64,000 nt of DNA from Burkholderia sp. HI2500 (GCF_002223055.1 NZ_NKFL01000004.1:310001-374000); one strand, 5' to 3'; positions 42,657 through 52,841 are shown, counted from the first letter of the stretch. The notes: generated by a model not told the origin, from the sequence alone. Numbers and translations: made by a program.

Positions 42657-44747
42657 ATGACGAGACTCGGGTGGGGCAGGCGGATGGTTTTCGGCGCGGC
42701 GCTGGCCGCGGTCGCGATGCTCGGCGCCTGTAACGGCGACGAGTCGGCCGAGCGCAACCGGTTGCCCGGTTTCGTGTCCGGCAGCGTGCGCACGACGGCC
42801 TATGACGGCGCGAGCGACGACCTGCTGACGGCCGGCCTCGGCAAGACGGGCCTCGGCTCGGCGAGCGCCCCCGGCTTTGCGAATGCCGCCCGGCCGACGG
42901 GCGCCGAGCTGCGCCGTCTCGCGATCTGGTCGAACTACCGCGCGCTGGTCGACATGAGCGCCAACGGCGGCTACGGCCGCTTCTGGGGGCCGAACGTCGA
43001 CCTCGACGGCAACGACACGCTCGGCGAAGGCAAGATTCCCGGCACCGAATATCTCGCCTACGCCGACGACGGCAGCGGCAGCAAGAACGTCACGCTGCTC
43101 GTGCAGGTGCCCGCCAGCTTCAATCCCGCGCAGCCGTGCATCGTCACCGCGACGTCGTCGGGCTCGCGCGGCGTGTACGGCGCGATTTCCGCGGCCGGCG
43201 AATGGGCGCTCAAGCGCGGCTGCGCGGTCGCCTACAACGACAAGGGCGGCGGCAATGGCGCGCACGAGCTGATGTCGGACACCATCACGCTGATCGACGG
43301 CACGCTCGCCAACGCGGTGCTGGCCGGCACCGCGAGCCTGTTCACCGCGAACGTCACCAGCGGCGATCTCGCCACGTTCAATTCCCGCTTCCCGAACCGC
43401 TATGCGTTCAAGCACGCGCATTCGCAGCAGAATCCCGAGCAGGACTGGGGGCGCGTGACGCTGCAGTCGGTCGAGTTCGCGTACTGGGCGCTCAACGAGC
43501 AGTTCGGACCGCTGGTCGACGGCTCGCATCACGGCGTGCGCTATCGCGCGGGTGACATCACGACGATCGCCGCGTCGGTCAGCAACGGCGGCGGCGCGTC
43601 GCTCGCGGCGGCCGAACAGGACAACCGCGGCTGGATCACCGCGGTCGTGGTCGGCGAGCCGCAGATCAACGTGCGGGTGGCGCCGAACGCGGTCGTGCGC
43701 TCGGGCGGCCAGCCCGTGCCGTCGTTCGGCCGGCCGCTGGCCGACTACGCGACGCTCGCGAACCTGCTGGAGCCGTGCGCGGCCGCGTCGGCGTCGCTTG
43801 CCGACGCGCCGTCCCTGAGCGCGCTGCCGGCGGCGACCACGCAGTCGATCCGCACCCAGCGCTGCGCGACGCTCGCCGCGGCCGGGCTCGTGTCGGGCGC
43901 CGATACGCAAAGTCAGGCCGCCGACGCGCTCGCGCAGCTCCACGCGGCCGGCTACCTCGCCGATTCCGACCTGCTGCAGGCGCCGATGTGGGATTCGCAG
44001 GCGATTCCGGCGATCGCGGTCACGTATGCGAACGCGTACACGCACTCGCGCGTCACCGACAACCTGTGCAATTTCAGCTTCGCGACGACGAACCCGGCGA
44101 CGGGCGCCGTCGCCGCGCCCGCCACGTCGCCGATGCCGGCCGTGTTCGGCGTCGGCAATGGCGTGCCGCCGACGGCCGGCATCAACCTCGTGTTCAACAC
44201 GGGCGCGGGCGTCGACCACCGGCTCGCGACGCCCGACGGGAGCTTCGCGGGCGCGCTGTGCCTGCGCCAGCTCTGGACGAACGGGATGCTCGGGATGCCC
44301 GCGAACGTCGACGCGGTGCGCGTGAACGCGAACCTGCAGGGCAAGCCGGCGATCATCGTGCAGGGCCGCAGCGACGCGCTCGTGCCCGTGAACCACGCGT
44401 CGCGCGCGTACGTCGCGCAGAACGGCATCAGCGAAGGCGGGCGCAGCCAGCTCGTGTTCTACGAGGTGACGAACGGCCAGCACTTCGACGCGTTCCTGCC
44501 GGTGCCGGGCTTCGACACGCGCTTCGTGCCGGTTCATTACTACAACCTGCAGGCGCTGAACCTGATGTGGAAGCACCTGAAGAGCGGCGCGCCGTTGCCG
44601 CCGTCGCAGGTGATCCGCACGGTGCCGCGCGGCGGCACGCCGGGCGCCGCGCCCGCGCTGACGAGCGCGAACCTGCCGCCGATCTCGGCCGCGCCGGGCG
44701 CGAATGCGATCACGACCGGCGCCGGCGCGATCGACGTGCCGCTCTGA
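42657..44747 (+). CDS. D-(-)-3-hydroxybutyrate oligomer hydrolase
   Basis: 696 aa, the usual length for the family. A lipobox LGAC with Cys25 suggests an outer-membrane or periplasmic lipoprotein. SVSNGGGASLAAAE has the nucleophile Ser309 in an SxG-like context, and DHRLATPDG plus GRSDALVPVNH and the NGQHFDAF stretch mark the Asp/His partners, as in the 3HB-oligomer hydrolases of Ralstonia. It cuts 3-hydroxybutyrate oligomers made from PHB by extracellular depolymerases. GAGAGGG precedes the ATG. A good terminator follows. Confidence 0.9.
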   Translation: MTRLGWGRRMVFGAALAAVAMLGACNGDESAERNRLPGFVSGSVRTTAYDGASDDLLTAGLGKTGLGSASAPGFANAARPTGAELRRLAIWSNYRALVDMSANGGYGRFWGPNVDLDGNDTLGEGKIPGTEYLAYADDGSGSKNVTLLVQVPASFNPAQPCIVTATSSGSRGVYGAISAAGEWALKRGCAVAYNDKGGGNGAHELMSDTITLIDGTLANAVLAGTASLFTANVTSGDLATFNSRFPNRYAFKHAHSQQNPEQDWGRVTLQSVEFAYWALNEQFGPLVDGSHHGVRYRAGDITTIAASVSNGGGASLAAAEQDNRGWITAVVVGEPQINVRVAPNAVVRSGGQPVPSFGRPLADYATLANLLEPCAAASASLADAPSLSALPAATTQSIRTQRCATLAAAGLVSGADTQSQAADALAQLHAAGYLADSDLLQAPMWDSQAIPAIAVTYANAYTHSRVTDNLCNFSFATTNPATGAVAAPATSPMPAVFGVGNGVPPTAGINLVFNTGAGVDHRLATPDGSFAGALCLRQLWTNGMLGMPANVDAVRVNANLQGKPAIIVQGRSDALVPVNHASRAYVAQNGISEGGRSQLVFYEVTNGQHFDAFLPVPGFDTRFVPVHYYNLQALNLMWKHLKSGAPLPPSQVIRTVPRGGTPGAAPALTSANLPPISAAPGANAITTGAGAIDVPL

Positions 44748-45364
44748 CGGCGCGCGCCGCGCCGCGCTCACGAAGCCGGACACTCGTCCGGCTTTTTCTT
44801 TTGGGTGCTCTGGAATCGGTCCCGAACTGCCTTTTATCGGAATGGCGAGCGCCGTAACAAATTATTACTTTACGGCGATAAATCGGAACCCTAATATGCG
44901 CCGGTATTTTCACTTAATTTAATAAATTCCAGATACGAGGATATTCCTTTCCATTTGGTTAATCGATCCTTTCGATTTTATTAAATCGGCTCGAGTCGCG
45001 ATTGATCGTCATTTTGCGATTAATCGGCATCTCGCCGAGGGGGATTGTTCGTCTGTTCGAAGCGAGGTGCCCTTGCCGTGGCTGGCCTGGCAAGGGCGTG
45101 TTTTTGCCGTCGATTTTGTGCGTGTGCAAATGCGCTGAATGAATATGTATTGCTGCGGATTATCGAATTGTCGTTCGCAATGGAATTGATTTCATTGTGC
45201 GGTCGCAAAAAAATATGGGTGGGGTAAATCATGCCGGTCGGTATTCGCCGAGCCGGTAAAAAACTCGGAGTGCGTCGCATAACGAATGCATTCCCGGTGC
45301 GGAGCGCCGGCGCAAATGATCCTTTGCGACCGGCGGTATTTATCGTTCTGTTCGAGAGGCAATA
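44748..45364. other. Gene-free, AT-rich region upstream of the S10 peptidase
   Basis: 617 bp. After the terminator at 44774-44802 the DNA is low in GC (about 44850-45050 and 45120-45230), with only short, uncharacteristic reading frames. It probably holds the peptidase promoter. Confidence 0.55.
44774..44802 (+). terminator. Terminator of the 3HB-oligomer hydrolase gene
   Basis: AGCCGGAC/GTCCGGCT (44774-44781 with 44786-44793, loop ACTC) is followed by TTTTCTTTT, a textbook intrinsic terminator. Confidence 0.9.
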
Positions 45365-47200
45365 ATGACGACACGGAAGTCCTTGAAAGACGGTTTCGCG
45401 CTATTCGGAACGACACTGAGCGTGCCGCTCGCAGCGGCCGCGGCCGCTGCGCTGCTCGTCACGGGGTGCGGCGGCGACGACGGGTCGAGCCCGGCCGCTT
45501 CGGCCGCCGCCGCCGCCGCGACGTCGGCCGGCGCCAGCACGTCGGCCAACACCACCGCAACGGCCGCCGCGGCCGACCAGCCGTACGTCGACAACGACGT
45601 GTACGGCACCGGGCCGAACGACGCGGTCACGGATTCCACGGAAGGGGCGGCCGTCGTGCACCGCACGGTCACGATCGGCGGCAAGACCATCAAGTACACG
45701 GCCACCACGGGCCACCTGACGACGATCGATCCGGTCACGTCGGCGCCGAACGCGAAGATGTTCTACGTCGCGTACACGCAGGACAATCCGGACCCGTCGA
45801 AGCCGCGCCCGGTCACGTTCTTCTACAACGGCGGCCCCGGCTCGTCGTCGGTCTACCTGCTGCTCGGCTCGTACGGGCCGAAGCGCCTGCAGTCGTCGTT
45901 CCCGAACTTCACGCCGCCCGCGCCGTACAAGCTGCTCGACAACCCGGACAGCCTGCTCGACCGTACCGACCTCGTGTTCATCAACCCGGTCGGCACCGGT
46001 TACTCGGCGGCGATCGCCCCGGCGAAGAACAAGGACTTCTGGGGCACCGACCAGGACGCCCGCTCGATCGACCGCTTCATCCAGCGCTACCTGACCAAGT
46101 ACTCGCGCTGGAATTCGCCGAAGTTCCTGTACGGCGAGTCGTACGGCACCGCGCGCAGCGCGGTCGTTTCGTGGGTGCTGCATGAGGACGGCATCGACCT
46201 GAACGGGATCACGCTGCAGTCGTCGATCCTCGACTACGCGAACGCGCTGTCCGCGCCGGGCACGTTCCCGACGCTCGCGGCCGATGCGTTCTACTGGAAG
46301 AAGACGACGCTCAACCCGACGCCGACCGACCTCGACGCGTACATGGTCCAGGCCCGCAACTACGCGGACAACACGCTCGCGCCGCTCGCGCAGAAGCCGA
46401 ACCCGCAGGACGGCGGCTTCGTGAACGTGCGCCTGAACCTGAACCTGCAGACCGCGCAGCAGATGGGCGCGTACATCGGCACGGATCCGACGTCGCTGAT
46501 CCAGACGTTCGGCAACCCGGCCGCGCTCGGCAACGTGCCGTCGTCGAACGACAACCCGCCGTACACGTTCTTCCTGACGCTCGTGCCGGGCACGCAGATC
46601 GGCCAGTACGACGGTCGCGCGAACTTCACGGGCAAGGGCATCGCGCCGTACATCCTGCCGAACTCGGGCAGCAACGATCCGTCGATCACGAACGTGGGCG
46701 GCGCGTACACGGTGCTGTGGAACAGCTACATCAACACCGACCTCAAGTACACGTCGACGTCGTCGTTCGTGGACCTGAACGACCAGGTCTTCAACAACTG
46801 GGACTTCAGCCACACCGATCCGACCGGCGCGAACAAGGGCGGCGGCAATACGCTGTACACGGCCGGCGACCTGGCGTCGACGATGAGCGTGAACCCGGAC
46901 CTGAAGGTGCTGTCGGCCAACGGCTATTTCGACGCCGTCACGCCGTTCCACCAGACGGAGCTGACGCTCGCGCAGATGCCGCTCGCCCCGACGCTCAAGG
47001 CGCAGAACCTGACGATCAAGAACTACCCGTCGGGCCACATGATCTACCTGAACGACGCGTCGCGGACCGCGCTGAAGGGCGATCTCGCCAACTTCTACGA
47101 CGGCATTCTCGCCAACCGCACTGCGCTGCAGCGCGTGCTGAAGCTGCAGATGCGCACGCAGCAGCTCAAGCAGCAGAAGTTGCAGCAGCAAGGGCAGTAA
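45365..47200 (+). CDS. S10-family serine carboxypeptidase, lipoprotein
   Basis: 611 aa. Lipobox LLVTGC with Cys35, then an Ala/Ser/Thr-rich linker (about 40-70). The S10 fold is clear: NGGPGSSSVYLLLGSYGP, GTGYSAAI, YGESYGT with nucleophile Ser259, Asp523 in GYFDAVTP and His558 in PSGHMIYL. It should trim C-terminal residues from peptides at acid pH in the periplasm or outside the cell. The tail is Gln-rich (from about 590). GAGAGGC precedes the ATG. Terminator follows. Confidence 0.9.
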   Translation: MTTRKSLKDGFALFGTTLSVPLAAAAAAALLVTGCGGDDGSSPAASAAAAAATSAGASTSANTTATAAAADQPYVDNDVYGTGPNDAVTDSTEGAAVVHRTVTIGGKTIKYTATTGHLTTIDPVTSAPNAKMFYVAYTQDNPDPSKPRPVTFFYNGGPGSSSVYLLLGSYGPKRLQSSFPNFTPPAPYKLLDNPDSLLDRTDLVFINPVGTGYSAAIAPAKNKDFWGTDQDARSIDRFIQRYLTKYSRWNSPKFLYGESYGTARSAVVSWVLHEDGIDLNGITLQSSILDYANALSAPGTFPTLAADAFYWKKTTLNPTPTDLDAYMVQARNYADNTLAPLAQKPNPQDGGFVNVRLNLNLQTAQQMGAYIGTDPTSLIQTFGNPAALGNVPSSNDNPPYTFFLTLVPGTQIGQYDGRANFTGKGIAPYILPNSGSNDPSITNVGGAYTVLWNSYINTDLKYTSTSSFVDLNDQVFNNWDFSHTDPTGANKGGGNTLYTAGDLASTMSVNPDLKVLSANGYFDAVTPFHQTELTLAQMPLAPTLKAQNLTIKNYPSGHMIYLNDASRTALKGDLANFYDGILANRTALQRVLKLQMRTQQLKQQKLQQQGQ

Positions 47201-47235
47201 GCGCCGCGGGCGGCGTGCGACGCCCCGGATGGACG

Positions 47236-47271
47236 ACAGCCCGATCGGCGCAGGCCGGTCGGGCTGTTTTT
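47236..47271 (+). terminator. Terminator of the S10 peptidase gene
   Basis: A 14-bp stem with one G-T pair (47236-47249 with 47254-47267, loop GCAG) is followed by TTTTTA. Confidence 0.88.
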
Positions 47272-47357
47272 ATGTGCGACGGGCGATGGGGCGGCGCGTC
47301 GTTCGCCGGCCGCGAAACGGCATCAAACCATCGAGGACAGGTCGGTTGCGCCGCGTG

Positions 47358-48146
47358 TTACGCCAGCACGAGCCGCACGCCGACCGCGACGAGCGTCGAG
47401 GCGAGCAGGTTGCGCAGCAGCCGTTCGGGCGCGCGCGCCGACAGCAGGCTGCCGATCACGATGCCGGGCAGTGAGCCGAGCAGCAGCGACAGCAGCATCG
47501 ACCAGTCGACCGAGCCGAGCAGCCAGTGGCCCATGCCCGCGACGAGCGTGAGCGGCACCGCGTGCGCGATGTCGGAGCCGACGATGCGGGTGGTCGCGAG
47601 CATCGGATACAGCAGCAGGAGCACGGTCACGCCGATCGCGCCGGCGCCGACCGACGTCATCGACACGAGCACGCCGAGCACGGCGCCTGTCAGCACGGTC
47701 GACCACAGCGTGCGCGCGGGGCTCGGCGCGAGCGGGTTGCGCGCGGCGAACGCGGTGAGCTGCGGCCGGAAGATCAGCGCGAGCGACGTGAGCAGCAGCG
47801 CGATGCCGAGTACGAGCTGGATCATCCGCGCGGTGCCCGGCGTGTTCATCCCGTGCGTATGCAGCCACCACAGCGTGACGGCCGCGGCCGGGACGCTGCC
47901 CACCGCGAGCCGGCCCGTGATGCGCCAGTCGATCGAGCCTTTCAGGCCGTGGACGAGCGTGCCGGTGGCCTTGGTCGCGGCCGCGTACAGCAGGTCGGTG
48001 CCGACCGCCGTTGCCGGGTGGACGCCGAACAGCAGCACGAGGATCGGCGTCATCAACGAACCACCGCCAACGCCCGTCAGGCCGACGAGGATACCGACGA
48101 ACAGGCCGGACAACGAGTACAGCAGATCGATATGGGGAAGCGACAT
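47358..48146 (-). CDS. TauE/SafE-family sulfite/anion exporter
   Basis: 262 aa with about eight membrane segments. GVGGGSLMTPILVLLFG near residue 26 is the first TauE/SafE repeat; SVGAGAIGVTVLLLLYP (about 166-182) is the second. The family exports sulfite, sulfoacetate and related anions across the inner membrane, but substrates of most members are unknown. It stands alone; no sulfonate genes lie nearby. Confidence 0.9.
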   Translation of the reverse strand: MSLPHIDLLYSLSGLFVGILVGLTGVGGGSLMTPILVLLFGVHPATAVGTDLLYAAATKATGTLVHGLKGSIDWRITGRLAVGSVPAAAVTLWWLHTHGMNTPGTARMIQLVLGIALLLTSLALIFRPQLTAFAARNPLAPSPARTLWSTVLTGAVLGVLVSMTSVGAGAIGVTVLLLLYPMLATTRIVGSDIAHAVPLTLVAGMGHWLLGSVDWSMLLSLLLGSLPGIVIGSLLSARAPERLLRNLLASTLVAVGVRLVLA

Positions 48147-48488
48147 CGGAAGCAGGCGGTTATGCGGCGACGGTTATGCGATGTTCGGCGGCGGCGCGTG
48201 GCCGCGGCGCGCGCATCAAAGTCCGCCATTGTCGCAAAAGTGGCGCGTCGATGGTCGACTGCGTTAAAAATCGGCGGGGGAAGCCCGTGGGGCGGGCATC
48301 TGGCCCGAAGTAAAACAGGCGTTTGAGCGGAGCGAGGGACGTGATGGCTGTTCTCCTCGCGACTGATCCGCCCGAAGCGCCCGGTGAAGCGAGAGCGGGT
48401 GCCAGGCCCGGCACGCATAAAAAAGGGCGCGACAGTGCGCGCCCTGGTTCGAGGGCGGCGGTCGATGCCACCCGCCGCCGGCCACCGG
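48147..48488. other. Intergenic region between TauE/SafE and DHA2 genes
   Basis: 342 bp. It has the terminator of the DHA2 pump gene (48418-48445) and the presumed promoter of the TauE/SafE gene. Nothing else was recognised. Confidence 0.5.
48418..48445 (-). terminator. Terminator of the DHA2 pump gene
   Basis: On the minus strand AGGGCGCG/CGCGCCCT arms (48438-48445 with 48424-48431) are followed by a run of six T. It lies 43 bp after the stop codon of the pump gene. Confidence 0.8.
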
Positions 48489-49925
48489 TCAGTGCATCGC
48501 GGAGCCGACGCCTTCGATCGCACCCTGCTGCCGGATGCGCAGCGCGAGGCCGATCAGCGCGGCGACGGCAGCGAATGCCGCGCCGAACGCGAAGGCCGCA
48601 TGGTAGCCGCCGTTCAGCGCGTCGAGCGGGGCATTCGCCGCCGCGAGCGCGTTGGTGCGGGCGGCCGCGAGGCTGGCGAGCACGGCGAGGCCGAGCGCGC
48701 CGCCCATCATGAACGCGGTGTTGACGATCCCCGACGCGAGCCCGGAATCGGCCGGATCGACGTCGCTCATCGCGGCGAGCAGCACCGGATTGAACGCGAC
48801 GCCCGCGCCGATGCCGAGCAGCGTCATGCCGGGCAGCACGTGCCAGACGAAGCCGCCGTCCACCGGTGCGCGCGAGAACAACGCGAGGCCGCACGCCGCG
48901 ATCAGCAGGCCGGCCGCGATCGGGCCGCGGATGCCGAAGCGCATCACGATCCGCGCGGACAGCCCGAGCGAGAACGCGGCCATGATCAGGTTCGCCGGCA
49001 GGAACGCGAGGCCGACCTGCAGCGGCCCGTAGCCGAGCACGCGCTGCATGTACAGCGCGGACAGGAAGAACCATGCGAACATCGCGGCCGCCCACAGCAC
49101 GGCGATCACGTTCGCGAGCGCGACGTTGCGCGAGGCGAACAGCGAGAGCGGCATCAGCGGATGCGCGGCGCGCGCCTCGATCGCGATGAACAGCGCGAGC
49201 AGCGCGGCGGCCGCGCCGATCAGCGCGACGGTCTGCGTCGACAGCCAGCCGGCTTCGTTGCCGCCGACGATCCCGTAGACGGCCAGCATCAACGAAGCAG
49301 TGACGGTGATCGCGCCCGCGACGTCGAGCCGCGCGTTGCCGGCCGGCGCGCGCAGGCGCGGCAGCAGCGCGGCGCACATCGCATAGACCGCGATGCCGAT
49401 CGGCAGGTTGACGAGGAAGATCCAGTGCCACGACAGCGAGCTCGTCAGCAGCCCGCCGAGCAGCACGCCGATGCTGCCGCCGCCCGCGCAGACGAAGCCG
49501 TACACGCCCATCGCGCGGGCGCGTTCGCCGGGCTCGGTGAAGAGATTCATGATCAGCGACAGCGCGACCGCCGATACGACCGCGCCGCCGATTCCCTGCA
49601 CCGCGCGCGCGGCGATCAGCATCGCCTGCGATTGCGCGAGGCCGCACGCGAGCGATGCGAGCGTGAAGACGACGAGGCCGGCGAGGAACATGCGCCGCTG
49701 GCCGTACAGGTCGCCGAGCCGTCCGCCGAGCAGCAGGCAGCCGCCGAACGTCAGCAGGTACGCGTTGACGACCCACACGAGGGCCGTCTCGGTGAAATGG
49801 AGGTCGGTGCTGATCGACGGCAGTGCAACGTTCACGATCGTGCTGTCGAGCACGATCATCAGCACGCCGAGGCAGAGGACGATCAGCGCGTACCAGCGCT
49901 TCTCGCCGTGAATCCCGTGGGTCAT
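48489..49925 (-). CDS. DHA2-family MFS drug efflux pump (EmrB/QacA type)
   Basis: 478 aa with fourteen membrane segments. LDSTIVNVALPSISTDL (about 27-43) is the D1 motif of this family; LGGRLGDLYGQRRMFLAG is the loop 2-3 motif. It is a proton-driven multidrug exporter of the inner membrane. No adaptor (EmrA-like) or outer-membrane gene is next to it, so it may work alone like QacA. Its own terminator follows. No regulator is adjacent. Confidence 0.9.
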   Translation of the reverse strand: MTHGIHGEKRWYALIVLCLGVLMIVLDSTIVNVALPSISTDLHFTETALVWVVNAYLLTFGGCLLLGGRLGDLYGQRRMFLAGLVVFTLASLACGLAQSQAMLIAARAVQGIGGAVVSAVALSLIMNLFTEPGERARAMGVYGFVCAGGGSIGVLLGGLLTSSLSWHWIFLVNLPIGIAVYAMCAALLPRLRAPAGNARLDVAGAITVTASLMLAVYGIVGGNEAGWLSTQTVALIGAAAALLALFIAIEARAAHPLMPLSLFASRNVALANVIAVLWAAAMFAWFFLSALYMQRVLGYGPLQVGLAFLPANLIMAAFSLGLSARIVMRFGIRGPIAAGLLIAACGLALFSRAPVDGGFVWHVLPGMTLLGIGAGVAFNPVLLAAMSDVDPADSGLASGIVNTAFMMGGALGLAVLASLAAARTNALAAANAPLDALNGGYHAAFAFGAAFAAVAALIGLALRIRQQGAIEGVGSAMH

Positions 49926-50061
49926 GGGCTTGCCGCCTTCTGATAGTTATTTGAAAGGCTGCATTGTAGACCCCCTCGGCGCGGGCTTCCTGCCGGTTTG
50001 TGGCAGCAGCGATGCGTAGTCGCGCGTCCGGGCGGGACGCGCGCGATGGAGGCGACGGGCG

Positions 50062-50793
50062 TTACGAGCGCGCCGGCAGTTCGCAGCCATCGGGGCCGCA
50101 CGCGGCTGCGTCGCCGCCGTCGAGTTCGACGATGCCGTCGCGCCATGCCTGGTCGAGCGCCTGCGCGAACGCGTCGGCCGGTTGCGCGCCCGACACCGCA
50201 TAGCGGCCGCCGAACACGAACAGCGGCACGCCCCGGCCGCCGATCTGCGCGGCGCGGGCGGCATCGGCCTCGACTTCGGCGCGGTACAGGTCGCTGCGCA
50301 GCACGGCTTCGACGGCCGAGCGCTCGAGCCCCGCTTCGACCGCGAATTCGGTCAGCTCGGCGTGATCGAACAGCGAGCCGTGCTCGCAGAAATACGCGCG
50401 GTACAGCCGCTCGGTCAGCGCGTGCGCGCGGCCCGTCGCTTCCGCGAGCTTCACGAGCCGGTGGCCGTCGAGCGTATCGCCGACGAGCGTGCCGGGCAGG
50501 TCGTAGCGCAGCCCGACGCTCGCGGCCGCATCGGTCACCTGGCGCAGCATCTGGTCGACCTGCGCGGGCGACATCCGGTACTTGCCGCCGAGCATCGCCT
50601 CGACCGGCTCGACGGGCTGGCCGGGCAACAGCCGGTACGCGCGCAGCGCGACGTCGACGCGGTCGGCGTGCGCGAACGCGGCGAGCGCCTCGTCGAAGCG
50701 GCGCTTGCCGATCCAGCACCACGGGCAGATCAGGTCGGACCAGATTTCGACGGTCAGGGTCGGGCGGGCAGTCGGGGCGGGAGCGGTCGTCAT
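50062..50793 (-). CDS. DsbA-family oxidoreductase, FrnE-like
   Basis: 243 aa. A DsbA/thioredoxin fold with CPWC at Cys23-Cys26 (SDLICPWCWIGKRRF). The absence of a signal peptide and the helical insertion pattern YRLLPGQPVEP fit FrnE, a cytoplasmic disulfide isomerase linked to polyketide genes and oxidative stress. GGRGVPLFVFGGRYAVSGAQ (about 186-205) holds the conserved cis-Pro. A second Cys pair, Cys233 and Cys238 (ACGPDGC), is near the C-terminus. The ATG at 50793 fits the family start; longer in-frame starts do not. Confidence 0.88.
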   Translation of the reverse strand: MTTAPAPTARPTLTVEIWSDLICPWCWIGKRRFDEALAAFAHADRVDVALRAYRLLPGQPVEPVEAMLGGKYRMSPAQVDQMLRQVTDAAASVGLRYDLPGTLVGDTLDGHRLVKLAEATGRAHALTERLYRAYFCEHGSLFDHAELTEFAVEAGLERSAVEAVLRSDLYRAEVEADAARAAQIGGRGVPLFVFGGRYAVSGAQPADAFAQALDQAWRDGIVELDGGDAAACGPDGCELPARS

Positions 50794-51000
50794 GGGCAAT
50801 TCCGGGCAGCAAAAAAATGTAACCGGGACTATATCATTTTGTACTTCGACGTTTCGTCCTGGCCGGGCGGCCATGCGGTCATATGAAACGGGCGCCCGGC
50901 GTATCACGAAGCATAGACACGGAAGCGGCGTCCCGATAGCGAATGCCGATGCCCGGCCGTCGCCGCATGCGGCGGCGAATCTGCCCGAAGGGTGGTTCGC

Positions 51001-51660
51001 TTACGCGTCGCCCTGCGTTTCCTTCAGGTGCTTGAGGTGCTTGTAGACCGTCGCGCGGCCCATTCCGAGCACGTTCGCGACATAGTTCGCCGCGCTCTTG
51101 CCGCGGAACGCGCCTTCCGCGTAAAGCGCTTCGACGAGCTCGCGCCGGTGCTCGCGCGTGAGCCCGTTCAGCCCGACCTGCCGCTCGCGCAGCCAGCCGT
51201 GCAGGAACGTGTTGATGCGCTCCTGCCAGTCGTCGCGGAACAGCTCGTCCGGCTGCGCGACGACGCCCGCGCCCTTGATGAACAGGTCGAGCGTCGCGCG
51301 CACCTCGTCGAACACCGCGATGTTGAAGTTGATGCACATCATCCCGGCCGGGCGGCCTTCGTCGTCGAACAGCACGTTGCTCACGCAGCGCATCCGCCGG
51401 CCGTCCCAGTTCAGCTTCTCGTACGGGCCGATCACGCGCTCGCGCGCGGAATGATCGATTTCCTCGAGCGCGGAATCGTCGCCGACCTCGCGCTTCGACA
51501 GGTTGTTCGCGAGATACAGCACGGTCTGGTCGTGCAGGTCGTGGATCACGACTTCCGCGTACGGGAAGAACAGTGCGGCGATACCGTCGGCGATCGGCGC
51601 ATAGCGGGTGAGCAGCAGGTCTTTGACGGGGGATTTCTTCTTGCGCATCGGGTTCGCCAT
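51001..51660 (-). CDS. YheO/DauR-type PAS-HTH transcriptional regulator
   Basis: 219 aa. A YheO-like PAS domain (about 15-125; GIAALFFPYAEVVIHDL, GMMCINFNI) is followed by the HTH_22 domain (about 155-215; GAFRGKSAANYVANVLGM, ATVYKHLKHLK). DauR of Pseudomonas aeruginosa, the regulator of D-arginine breakdown, has this structure. It lies downstream of an ornithine cyclodeaminase-family gene and near a matching FAD dehydrogenase and binding protein. The ATG at 51660 is likely; ATG 51648 and 51723 are alternatives. Confidence 0.85.
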   Translation of the reverse strand: MANPMRKKKSPVKDLLLTRYAPIADGIAALFFPYAEVVIHDLHDQTVLYLANNLSKREVGDDSALEEIDHSARERVIGPYEKLNWDGRRMRCVSNVLFDDEGRPAGMMCINFNIAVFDEVRATLDLFIKGAGVVAQPDELFRDDWQERINTFLHGWLRERQVGLNGLTREHRRELVEALYAEGAFRGKSAANYVANVLGMGRATVYKHLKHLKETQGDA

Positions 51661-51791
51661 CTCGGGTGGGCGGGGGCCGGGCAGCGCATCGGGCCGGCGT
51701 GCCGGCGTACCGTTGACCGGCATGCCCGTGCGCCCGCGCGCGGCCGCCGCGGCGGTTGCGCCATTGTATCGGCCCCGCGCGCGCGTGCCGC

Positions 51792-52766
51792 TCATGCGCG
51801 TGCCAGGTGCGTGTACAGCGCGTGCGCGATCGCGATGTCCTCGAGCCCGAGGCCGATCGAGCGGAAGAACGCGTGACGGGCATACGACGGTGACGGGCAG
51901 GTGCCGGCGACGAGCGCGGGCAGGTCGCCGGCGATCCGCGCGGCGTCCCAGCCGTGTTCGGCCGCCGCGATCTGCATCTCGCCGGCGCTCGCGGGCGTTG
52001 TATGCCGGTAGTCGCAGTACACGTCCATGTCGGGCAGCCAGGCGGGCGGGATCTCGTGGGCGCGCGCGACGTTTGTGCTGATCGACGTGACGAGCGCGGG
52101 GCGCGTGAGCATCCCGTCGCCGAGCACGGGCGTGCCGGACGACGTGCACAGCATCACGACGTCCGCGTCGCGCACGCAGGCTTCGACGCTCGCCGCGGCG
52201 CGCGCACGCGGATCGAGCTGCGCGAGCGCCGCCTGCTGCGCCGCGTCGCCGGCAAGCGACGGCGAGTACACGCGGATCGTCTCCCAGTCGCGCAAGCCCG
52301 CCGTGTGCCGCAGGTGCGCGAGGCCGACCGCGCCCGCGCCGACGATCGCGAGATGGCGCGCGGTGCGCGGCGCGAGGCAGTCGACCGCGAGCGCGGTCGT
52401 GCCGGCCGTGCGCTCGACGGTCAGCAGGCCGGCGTCGCACCACATCAGCGGCTGGCCCGTGTGCATCGACATCAGCGCGGTCCAGGCGGTGACGATTGGT
52501 CTCCCGTCGGGCTTGCCGCCCGTCACGACATACGGCGACAGCTTCGCGCCGAATACCTGCGCGTCGGCGAGCGCGCCGAGATACGTGATGAAGTCGCCGG
52601 CCTGGTCGGGAAACAGCGTGAGCGTTTGCGGCGGCTGCACCGCGCGCGCCGCGGCGAGCGACGCGAACATGCTGCGCAGCGTGCCGAGCACGTCGAGCGA
52701 CGGCAGGGCCGCGCGCACCGCGGCTTCGTCGACGGTCAGCGGCAGGGTCGGGGCGGTTTGCGTCAT
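51792..52766 (-). CDS. Ornithine cyclodeaminase-family dehydrogenase (DauB-like)
   Basis: 324 aa with the mu-crystallin/OCD Rossmann fold (AIVGAGAVGLAHLRHTAGL about 162-180) and GKLSPY-like GAKLSPYVVTGGKP substrate region. This family includes ornithine cyclodeaminase, alanine and ketimine reductases, and DauB, which reductively aminates 2-ketoarginine to L-arginine. Here the flanking DauR-like regulator and FAD D-amino acid dehydrogenase favour the DauB-type role. GGAGA 8 nt upstream selects the ATG at 52766 over 52856. It is divergent from the binding protein gene with dyads between them. Confidence 0.82.
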   Translation of the reverse strand: MTQTAPTLPLTVDEAAVRAALPSLDVLGTLRSMFASLAAARAVQPPQTLTLFPDQAGDFITYLGALADAQVFGAKLSPYVVTGGKPDGRPIVTAWTALMSMHTGQPLMWCDAGLLTVERTAGTTALAVDCLAPRTARHLAIVGAGAVGLAHLRHTAGLRDWETIRVYSPSLAGDAAQQAALAQLDPRARAAASVEACVRDADVVMLCTSSGTPVLGDGMLTRPALVTSISTNVARAHEIPPAWLPDMDVYCDYRHTTPASAGEMQIAAAEHGWDAARIAGDLPALVAGTCPSPSYARHAFFRSIGLGLEDIAIAHALYTHLARA

Positions 52767-52841
52767 GGGGACATCTCCGGTCGGGGCCGGACAGGACAGT
52801 CTCGATCGACGGTGTCCGGCAGTGTTCGTTATGGACGAAAA

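Noticed and set aside
51663..52443. N-terminal extension of the DauR-like regulator
   Set aside because: It overlaps the OCD-family gene in another frame and is Arg-rich shadow sequence.
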